NCBI GenBank assembly: GCA_012800565.1
Contig: JAAZIZ010000321.1
Span: 1-6,116, forward strand
Direction: 5' to 3'
Length of the DNA stretch: 6,116 nt
Origin: Lentisphaerota bacterium
GTDB lineage: Bacteria > Verrucomicrobiota > Lentisphaeria > Oligosphaerales > Oligosphaeraceae
The notes under the pieces were generated by a model. It was not told where the DNA came from. It saw nothing but the letters and a program-made list of their open reading frames with translations, and searched no databases. The position numbers and the translations under genes are program-made. Within the stretch, counting starts at the first letter, position 1. Each line of letters begins with the position of its first letter. Positions 1 to 4,426 of the stretch are shown here, piece by piece.

Positions 1-1016
1 CAGCCATATCCTCTTTCACGGCCGTGGATCGGCGAGGTGTCCTGCGGGAAGAAGTTCTTGCTGAAGAACACCGGGCGGGCGGATACATAGCGGTATATTG
101 CGGAGAAAGCGAGTGCGGCGGCACGCTTGAAGACCCCTGCCAGTTCGCGCTCCCCCTGTTGCCAGCAATGCTTAGCCTCATATTCGCAGATCAGCGCAAA
201 CGTTGCTTCCGTGAAATTCTGCTGGTTGCTGCGTCCGCCGTAGGGCATCTCGCCAGTCGGGGACTGGTACAGCAGCTGCTGCAGTGCGCCCAGGCGCAGT
301 ACCCGGTCCAGCTCAGCCTGATATTCGCCCCGGTATCCGAAAGCGCGGGCCAGGGTCAGGTTCATTCTGCCGACGAGATCATAAGTCATCGGGCAATTCG
401 GGTCCCGGTACATGCCATTCGCATCGAAATGGCGCAGCTGCAAGGCGACCAGCCTGTCCAGGAGCGACTGGTTATCAGCCAGATGGAAAAACTGCTTCCC
501 GGCCTCTCCGGCAATAGCGAAAGTCACAAAGTTGTTGCCGCTGCCGCCACCATTCTCGGGCCGGCAGTGGGTATAATTGCGTTCAGGGTCGTAATCGCTG
601 AATTTCTCCTCCCAGGACGCGATTTGCTCCGGGCTGGAGTAAGGCTTGACTCCTGCATAGCCCATCAAGGCTTCCTTGACGATGAATTCGCCCCAGTTGG
701 TGCGATTCAGCTGCAGGTCCTCCAACGCCGGCGTCAAGGCCAGCTGACAATTCTTGACCAGGTCCAGGCAGCGCCCCTGCTGCAGCAGCAGCCCGAGAGC
801 ACCGATAAAACGGGCAGTAGCAGTCGGGACCTCACATTTTTCATTAGGATCGATAATCCGGCCATCCGCCGCCTGCCAGGGCACTGCATTGCGCACGATA
901 TTCTCTGCCACGCCGAGATAATCCGGGACGGGCAAGGGCGGACAGGGCTGCTCACGCACAGCCGCGAGATGGCGGCGGATAATTATCTCCGCCTGGCCTG
1001 CATTACGCTCACTCAT
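1..1016 (-). CDS. Hypothetical protein, possible alpha-helical-barrel glycan enzyme (3' end outside window)
   Basis: The minus-strand frame opens with ATG at 1016 and stays open for 338 codons to the left edge, so the C-terminus is missing. An AAGGAG Shine-Dalgarno site (1022-1027) lies 5 nt before the ATG and fixes the start. The N-terminus (MSERNAGQAE) has no signal peptide, so a cytoplasmic protein is expected. I do not recognise the family with certainty. Visible landmarks are an NWGEF segment (107-111), a glycine-rich stretch (PENGGGSGNNF, 153-163), TYDLVGRMNLTLARAF (211-226), MPYGGRSNQQNFTEA (257-271) and FFSKNFFPQDTSPIHGRERGYG at the edge. The alternation of amphipathic helices with short aromatic/Gly loops and a GRS-x(n)-EA motif recalls (alpha/alpha)-barrel proteins acting on glycans, for example DUF2264-like or unsaturated-uronyl-hydrolase-like proteins. 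That is a weak resemblance, not an assignment. It follows fabH by 50 nt and is probably co-transcribed with it. Confidence 0.85.
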   Translation of the reverse strand, partial: MSERNAGQAEIIIRRHLAAVREQPCPPLPVPDYLGVAENIVRNAVPWQAADGRIIDPNEKCEVPTATARFIGALGLLLQQGRCLDLVKNCQLALTPALEDLQLNRTNWGEFIVKEALMGYAGVKPYSSPEQIASWEEKFSDYDPERNYTHCRPENGGGSGNNFVTFAIAGEAGKQFFHLADNQSLLDRLVALQLRHFDANGMYRDPNCPMTYDLVGRMNLTLARAFGYRGEYQAELDRVLRLGALQQLLYQSPTGEMPYGGRSNQQNFTEATFALICEYEAKHCWQQGERELAGVFKRAAALAFSAIYRYVSARPVFFSKNFFPQDTSPIHGRERGYG

Positions 1017-1028
1017 GCTTGCTCCTTT

Positions 1029-1053
1029 GACCAAGTCGCGCCACCACTCGGTC
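1029..1053 (-). other. Intercistronic hairpin before the RBS of the gene at 1016
   Basis: In the 50-nt gap after fabH, minus-strand GACCGAGT (1053-1046) can pair with ACTTGGTC (1036-1029). This makes an 8-bp stem with one G-U pair and a 9-nt loop. The stem ends about one base before the AAGGAG ribosome site of the next gene. There is no T-run after it, so it is not an intrinsic terminator. It could affect mRNA processing or translation of the downstream gene, but this is inference from position alone. Confidence 0.4.
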
Positions 1054-1066
1054 GATGCGCTGTCAA

Positions 1067-2047
1067 CTATATCTGCCAGCGCAATAAATTCCCGCCGTAA
1101 GTCAGGCCAGCGCCGAAGGTAACGGTTATAATCAGGTCGCCGGGATGTATTTTCCTCTCGCGCTGGAGTTCATCCAGGACCAGCGGAATGGAGGCCGCAG
1201 AGGTATTGGCCACTTCGTTGATATTATTGTAAAATTTCTGGCTTGGGATTTCCATTCTCTTGGCCACCAGTTCGAGGATACGCAGATTCGCCTGATGCGG
1301 AACAATATAGGTGATATCATCAATAGTCAGGCTGTTTTTCTGCAGGATTATATTGATGACATTTTCCAGGCTGCGCACCGCAAAGTTGAACACCGGTTTG
1401 CCAAGCATCTGGAGATAGCCAAGCTGCCGCTCGGGGCCACTGCGCGAAATGCGGCAGCCGCTGTCAATCTTGAGTAAATTGAAGTTCTCGCCGTCGGCCG
1501 CCAGATAACTGAAAGGGATGCCGTTTTCTTCTGACGGAACCAGCACTGCTGCACCGGCGCCATCACCAAACAGCACACACGTCTCCCGGTCCTGCCAATC
1601 GACAATACGCGAAAGCAGCTCACAGCCGACTATCAGCGCCGGTTTCTGCTGGCTCAGTACCCAGCTGCGGGCCATCTCCAAGCTGTAAACGAAGCCGGAA
1701 CAGGCGGCCCCCAAGTCGAAAGCAGCGGCGTTCCTGGCACCGAGTTTGTGCTGAAGCAGGCAGGCTGTGGAGGGAAAATTGTAATAATCACCGCTGCTGG
1801 TGGCAACAATAATCAGGCCAAGTTCCTCGGCCTGCAAGCCGGCCGATTCCAAAGCCTTGCTGGAAGCCTGGTGCGCCAAATCAGAACAAGCCTGGTCAGG
1901 GCTGGCAATATGACGTTTGCTGATGCCGGTATGGGAGACAATCCACTCGTCGCTGGTATCCAGCGTCTCCGCCAGTTCCTGATTAAGAACAACCCTGTCA
2001 GGCAAATATGAACCGATACCGGCAATTTTCACATAAGGGCAGTGCAA
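1067..2047 (-). CDS. fabH: 3-oxoacyl-[acyl-carrier-protein] synthase III (KAS III, FabH)
   Basis: This is a 326-residue thiolase-fold condensing enzyme, close to the usual FabH length of about 317-330. FabH joins acetyl-CoA (or another acyl-CoA) to malonyl-ACP, the first condensation of type II fatty-acid synthesis, in the cytoplasm. The full catalytic triad is visible: Cys116 in AFDLGAACSGF, His251 in VPHQANLRI and Asn281 in NTSAASIP. Other family marks are SDEWI (32-36), LFGDGAGAAVL (159-169) and the C-terminal FGAGLTYGGN (311-320). Trp35 and Arg154 match the CoA adenine-stacking residues Trp32 and Arg151 of E. coli FabH. The position of E. coli Arg36, in the usual RTGI motif, is His39 here (SHTGI). 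The start is TTG: a GGAG site lies 7 nt upstream, and an in-frame TAA lies at 2062-2060. GTG at 2032 is the only nearby alternative and has no ribosome site. It is divergent from a TetR gene and followed by an unrecognised gene. A specialised starter-unit KAS III cannot be excluded. Confidence 0.96.
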   Translation of the reverse strand: MHCPYVKIAGIGSYLPDRVVLNQELAETLDTSDEWIVSHTGISKRHIASPDQACSDLAHQASSKALESAGLQAEELGLIIVATSSGDYYNFPSTACLLQHKLGARNAAAFDLGAACSGFVYSLEMARSWVLSQQKPALIVGCELLSRIVDWQDRETCVLFGDGAGAAVLVPSEENGIPFSYLAADGENFNLLKIDSGCRISRSGPERQLGYLQMLGKPVFNFAVRSLENVINIILQKNSLTIDDITYIVPHQANLRILELVAKRMEIPSQKFYNNINEVANTSAASIPLVLDELQRERKIHPGDLIITVTFGAGLTYGGNLLRWQI

Positions 2048-2054
2048 GGTAGGT

Positions 2055-2058
2055 CTCC
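2055..2058 (-). promoter_or_regulatory. Ribosome binding site deciding the TTG start of fabH
   Basis: Minus-strand GGAG at 2058-2055 is followed by 7 nt and then TTG (2047-2045). No ATG lies between the in-frame stop at 2062-2060 and the conserved IAGIGSYLP segment. GTG at 2032 has only CTGCCCTTAT before it, so TTG is the better start. Confidence 0.7.
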
Positions 2059-2075
2059 GTTAATAGTGGCAGGGG

Positions 2076-2116
2076 GGGGCAGGCCGCAAAATCCGGCTGC
2101 CGGTTCGTTTTGCCCC
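2076..2116 (-). other. Alternative hairpins in the fabH leader
   Basis: On the minus strand GCAAAA (2113-2108) can pair with TTTTGC (2091-2086), with an inner CCGG-CAG-CCGG stem (2103-2093). Alternatively GGGGCA (2116-2111) can pair with TGCCCC (2081-2076). The two pairings share bases 2113-2111, so they exclude each other. The second one uses part of the 8-C run and ends about 18 nt before the GGAG ribosome site. The region is GC-rich, so some of this could be chance. Confidence 0.35.
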
Positions 2117-2188
2117 GTCCCAGCCGCAACGCAACGTTTTCGCCTGAAAGCAAGGACATATCCTGCAGCAAAAAGCTGCTCCGCCAAC

Positions 2189-2221
2189 AAAAAAACCGCG
2201 TCTCGCCAAGCAAAATCGCGG
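2189..2221 (-). terminator. Terminator-like hairpin in the fabH leader (candidate attenuator)
   Basis: The minus strand reads CCGCG, bulged A, TTTTG, loop CTTGG, CGAGA, CGCGG (2221-2196), then seven T (2195-2189). The arms give ten base pairs, two of them G-U, with one bulge and a 5-nt loop. The outer half is all G-C and a T-tract follows directly, which is the form of an intrinsic terminator. It begins only about 5 nt after the predicted fabH transcript start and would release an RNA of roughly 35-40 nt. It could act as an attenuator, a promoter-proximal pause site or a block to antisense RNA leaving the tetR side. Confidence 0.5.
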
Positions 2222-2232
2222 ATATCTTTTAT

Positions 2233-2261
2233 AGTATAGTATGCCGATGCGGTTTTTGCAA
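2233..2261 (-). promoter_or_regulatory. Predicted sigma70-type promoter for fabH
   Basis: On the minus strand a -35 box TTGCAA (2261-2256) and a -10 box TATACT (2238-2233) are separated by exactly 17 bp. Each matches the TTGACA/TATAAT consensus at five or four of six positions. The -10 box sits in a short tandem ATAGT repeat (plus strand 2231-2242). The same A/T block offers TATAGT at 2235-2240 as a -10 box for tetR on the plus strand, but no good -35 is seen for it. The two divergent promoters would therefore overlap. Confidence 0.6.
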
Positions 2262-2272
2262 TAACAGGGGCG

Positions 2273-2301
2273 AAAATTGGCCCTCCCGAGGGTAGGATTT
2301 T
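2273..2301. promoter_or_regulatory. Interrupted dyad, candidate operator of the TetR regulator
   Basis: The plus strand reads AAAAT, 3 nt, CCCTC, CC, GAGGG, 4 nt, ATTTT. This makes two nested pairs of inverted half-sites around a centre at 2286-2287. The dyad lies between the predicted fabH -35 box and the tetR start, and its right part overlaps the tetR ribosome site AGGA (2294-2297). TetR proteins usually bind such dyads as dimers, often in the divergent region beside their own gene. The arms are not perfectly symmetrical and no second copy was found in the window. Confidence 0.35.
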
Positions 2302-2304
2302 ACT

Positions 2305-2907
2305 ATGAGCATCACAGTTGACCACCAGGCGCGCAAAGCGGAAATACTGCAAAAAGCTCTCGAACTATTCGCCCGGCAGGGATATCCCGGCGTCACTTTC
2401 CAGCAGCTAGCGGACTGCTGCGGACTGGCCCGCACCGCGTTGTATAAATATTTCCAGAACAAACGTGATGTTTTTGACAGCGCCATCGCCTTGATGGTGC
2501 AGAAACTGGGCCGGGAATTCCGCCAGGACAGCGAAAAGAATAAATGCCTGGGAGCAGGGGAGAAGCTAATCCTGGTGATGGACAAAGTACTGCAATATAT
2601 TTTTGCCAACCCGCTGCTGCTGCAGGCAATCACAGAATATCTGATCGATCAGCGCCGGATGGGTGAAGACGTATCCGTCAAGGTCCGCAGACATACAGTC
2701 GTAATGCGATGGACCTTGATTCAACTGTTGCGGGAAGGGGTCGCCAGCGGAGAATTCCGGCCCTTGGACTGCCGGCTTACCGCCGATTTGCTGTATGCCT
2801 TGCTGGAAGCTGCAGCTCTGCGGGTTGCAGTCACCGACACAGCCGACCACTCCGACCTCAATATCGCCTGCAAGGCCGCTATTACCAGCCTGCGGCTGAA
2901 GCATTGA
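2305..2907 (+). CDS. TetR/AcrR-family transcriptional regulator
   Basis: A 200-residue protein of typical TetR length. The N-terminal DNA-binding domain is clear: helix 1 ARKAEILQKALELFARQGY (9-27), then the helix-turn-helix VTFQQLADCCGLARTALYKY (30-49) and FQNKRDVF (50-57). The remainder (about 60-200) is the divergent all-helical ligand-binding and dimerisation domain and gives no direct ligand clue. The ATG start has AGGA at 2294-2297 with a 7-nt spacer. The gene is divergent from fabH, sharing a 257-bp control region, so it probably represses itself and perhaps fabH. By analogy with acyl-CoA-sensing TetR proteins of lipid metabolism, an acyl ligand is plausible, but nothing in the sequence proves it. 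The family call is sure; the target and ligand are inference. Confidence 0.96.
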   Translation: MSITVDHQARKAEILQKALELFARQGYPGVTFQQLADCCGLARTALYKYFQNKRDVFDSAIALMVQKLGREFRQDSEKNKCLGAGEKLILVMDKVLQYIFANPLLLQAITEYLIDQRRMGEDVSVKVRRHTVVMRWTLIQLLREGVASGEFRPLDCRLTADLLYALLEAAALRVAVTDTADHSDLNIACKAAITSLRLKH

Positions 2908-3134
2908 GCAATGAGCCTGTGCCGGCAAGACTTTTGTATGTCGAGGTCAGCTTTACGCAGTTGCGCCAGAGGCGATATTGCGCACCAGCGGCTCGCCAGC
3001 ATATACATCGTATTCCGCTTTTATTACCGAAAAATCAAAGACCGCAAAAAGCTCACAAAATGAGCATAGTATGAAAATTGGTTATGAGCTTCAGCTCACC
3101 CCAAGACTTTTTATGTGGTGCGTGGTTTAATTGG
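2908..3134. other. Convergent intergenic region without a gene
   Basis: These 227 bp separate the convergent tetR and pseudopilin genes. I see no credible coding frame with a ribosome site. The right half is A/T-rich and carries small inverted repeats (GCTCA/TGAGC at 3051-3065 and 3085-3098), a 9-bp direct repeat AATTGGTTA (3076-3084 and 3129-3137), and ATTGG-TTA-CCAAT (3130-3142) centred on the pseudopilin stop codon. A CGCC-AGA-GGCG hairpin at 2964-2974 has no T-run. No clear plus-strand terminator for tetR was found. Confidence 0.6.
3046..3065 (-). terminator. Candidate intrinsic terminator of the pseudopilin operon
   Basis: About 70 nt after the pseudopilin stop, the minus strand reads GCTCA, TTTTG, TGAGC, TTTTT (3065-3046): a 5-bp stem, a 5-nt loop and an immediate T5 tract. 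A second stem TGAGC-TGAA-GCTCA (3098-3085) lies just before it in the same transcript. The stem is short for a strong terminator, so the call is tentative. Confidence 0.4.
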
Positions 3135-3908
3135 TTACCAATCACCGTGCCAGGCGGCCTTGTACCAGGCGGCCCAGAAGCTGGCATAAGCTCCATAAGG
3201 TGGAGTGCCTCTGTGATCGGTTGGTACTTTCTTTCGCTCGACCGGTGCCGCATGCCCATCATAGAAAACGATATTCGTCTTGCCGGCAAGGTTGATTGTG
3301 GCGGCATCACTGAATCGTTCCGCCTCATGGAACCCCGGGTTGGCATGAGGAAACACAGGTGTCCCGCCTGAGCTTCCGGTGGTAAAGGTGATAGTGGGAC
3401 TATTAAACGCCGCCTCTCCAAAGTAAGCGGAACGGGCAGGTGTTACAACCCTGAACAATGGGGAGTATCCTAAATTCATGGAATGATAATTCAATCCGTA
3501 ACCGGCATAATTATCACGTCCGTCCAAGACAGCATCGAAATTGCGCACTGGGCAAATGAATGGACTATATACTCGCTTCTTGTCCCATTGTATACGCATT
3601 CCTCCGACATAGCAATTCTGATTAATACCGAGATACGGTGCCAGCATCCCGTATCCGGCACTTTCACTGTACCAGGCACGGACATTTGGAACGGCAAAAG
3701 AAGGAGCACTCTGATATGTAACCGGCATATCGTTGTTGTCATCGCTGTAAAGCATCGCCGCCGTGCCAATTTGCCGGAGATTGCTCAGGCATTTGTTTGC
3801 CTGGGCGCTGGCCCGGGCCTTGCTCAAGGCCGGCAGAAGCATGGATGCCAGAACTGCTATGATAGCGATAACCACCAGCAGCTCGATCAGGGTAAAAACT
3901 CTGTTCAT
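3135..3908 (-). CDS. Prepilin-type N-terminal cleavage/methylation protein (pseudopilin with DG-H C-terminal region)
   Basis: A 257-residue type II secretion / type IV pilin-like protein. Residues 1-4 (MNRV) form the short leader, and FTLIELLVVIAIIAVLASML (5-24) is the methylation motif plus membrane helix, with the conserved Glu at mature position 5 (E9). A prepilin peptidase would cut V4/F5; the usual -1 glycine is absent, a variation I believe is common in Lentisphaerota. The coil ALSKARASAQANKCLSNLRQ (27-46) and LYSDDNND (53-60) are typical of the PVC-group pseudopilins. Near the end NIVFYDGHA (212-220) matches the processing-associated H-X9-DG region, but the His is replaced (Leu207). 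The C-terminus is rich in Trp and Tyr. GAGGAG (3914-3919) lies 5 nt before the ATG, which overlaps the upstream stop as ATGA. G+C seems low: 43% at 3541-3600 against 67% at 5341-5400. Its role may be surface display, or secretion of its operon partners; the exact partner is inference. Confidence 0.95.
   Translation of the reverse strand: MNRVFTLIELLVVIAIIAVLASMLLPALSKARASAQANKCLSNLRQIGTAAMLYSDDNNDMPVTYQSAPSFAVPNVRAWYSESAGYGMLAPYLGINQNCYVGGMRIQWDKKRVYSPFICPVRNFDAVLDGRDNYAGYGLNYHSMNLGYSPLFRVVTPARSAYFGEAAFNSPTITFTTGSSGGTPVFPHANPGFHEAERFSDAATINLAGKTNIVFYDGHAAPVERKKVPTDHRGTPPYGAYASFWAAWYKAAWHGDW
3150..3174 (-). repeat. In-frame direct repeat at the pseudopilin C-terminus
   Basis: CCAGGCGGCC occurs at 3150-3159 and again at 3165-3174 (plus strand), a period of 15 bp or five codons. 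On the coding strand the repeat gives AAWYK followed by AAWHG, so a short duplication has produced two copies of an Ala-Ala-Trp unit near the end of the protein. Confidence 0.7.
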
Positions 3909-4426
3909 GGTTGCTCCTCTTTTGGTCTTAAAACGGCTTTGATATTTTCTATCACCACTTGTTTGGCTCCTGGATGAGCATGGATCGAAAAAGAAAATTC
4001 GCTGACTTTTCGCAGTACGCCGTCCTTATCCGGTTCGACGGCATTTTCCAGCAGGATTTCTCCCTGATAGACGGCAAAGCTGGCAATTGCTTCCGTAATA
4101 AAAGCAGCCCTTTCACCGATCCATCCTTCGCGCGCATATTGTCCCAGGCGGATACTGACTGGGCCACTTTCACATCGCATGGTCAGGGTGAATTCAATGA
4201 CATCCCCTGCATTTCCTGTGAAATTGTGTTTGAAGCGCATGCCGCTGCCCGGCTCAAGCGCCACCAGGAATTTCCCTTCTTCCTCAAACAAGCGTCCTTT
4301 CGGGGCATCCCACCAGGCGATCGGTGACAAGCGCCCCGGCTTGAACGGCATCCGGAGATTTAATTCTCCGGCCCAAAGTGTCTGCAAGGCAAGAAAGGCA
4401 GTTATTATGGTAAGGATGGTTTTCAT
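3905..4426 (-). CDS. Small exported protein, likely beta-sandwich (carbohydrate-binding-like), function unknown
   Basis: A 173-residue protein with a Sec signal peptide: MKTILTIITAFLALQTLWA (1-19), a short positive start, a hydrophobic core and a likely signal peptidase I cut after Ala19. The mature part (20-173) is an alternation of short beta-like strands, for example FLVALEPGSGMRFKHNF (53-69), VIEFTLTMRCESGPVSIRLG (76-95) and KQVVIENIKAVLRP (155-168). This looks like a galactose-binding/CBM4-9-type jelly-roll, in which a ligand-binding or adhesive role is common. I do not recognise a named family, so the fold is inference. The ATG overlaps the stop of the upstream beta-helix gene as ATGA, and its own TGA overlaps the pseudopilin ATG in the same way. 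Only a weak GGGG lies upstream, so translation is probably coupled to the preceding gene. It may be an accessory or stabilising subunit of the beta-helix protein. Confidence 0.82.
   Translation of the reverse strand: MKTILTIITAFLALQTLWAGELNLRMPFKPGRLSPIAWWDAPKGRLFEEEGKFLVALEPGSGMRFKHNFTGNAGDVIEFTLTMRCESGPVSIRLGQYAREGWIGERAAFITEAIASFAVYQGEILLENAVEPDKDGVLRKVSEFSFSIHAHPGAKQVVIENIKAVLRPKEEQP

Larger units (their letters stand above)
2048..2226 (-). promoter_or_regulatory. Long structured 5' leader of fabH
   Basis: If transcription starts about 7 nt after the predicted -10 box, near 2226, the fabH mRNA has a leader of about 180 nt. That is long for a housekeeping gene. It contains, in order of transcription, a terminator-like hairpin with a T7 tract (2221-2189), a GCAGC-TTTTT-GCTGC hairpin (2179-2165), two competing GC-rich pairings (2116-2076), an 8-C run (2079-2072) and the GGAG ribosome site. 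I do not recognise a known riboswitch class. The leader length depends on the promoter prediction. Confidence 0.45.

Noticed and set aside
1061..1066. Consensus TTGACA (minus strand) right after fabH as a promoter for the next gene
   Set aside because: No -10-like hexamer lies 16-18 bp downstream; that stretch is GC-rich.
24..1100. Long plus-strand open frame of 358 codons
   Set aside because: It lies opposite an open minus-strand frame that has a strong ribosome site and protein-like motifs, and it runs across the gene boundary into fabH. It has no ribosome site or recognisable domain, so it is an antisense shadow of GC-rich coding sequence.
2032..2034. GTG at 2032-2030 region as the fabH start
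   Set aside because: It would give a usual FabH N-terminus (MKIAGIGSYLP), but no Shine-Dalgarno site lies before it, while TTG at 2047 has GGAG 7 nt upstream.
1998..2159. Possible leader peptide starting at ATG 2159 on the minus strand
   Set aside because: The AGGA before this ATG is only 1 nt away, too close to work, and the frame runs far into fabH rather than ending in the leader.
2165..2179. GCAGC-AAAAA-GCTGC inverted repeat as a terminator
   Set aside because: The stem is only 5 bp and no T-run follows on either strand. It is kept only as a hairpin within the fabH leader.
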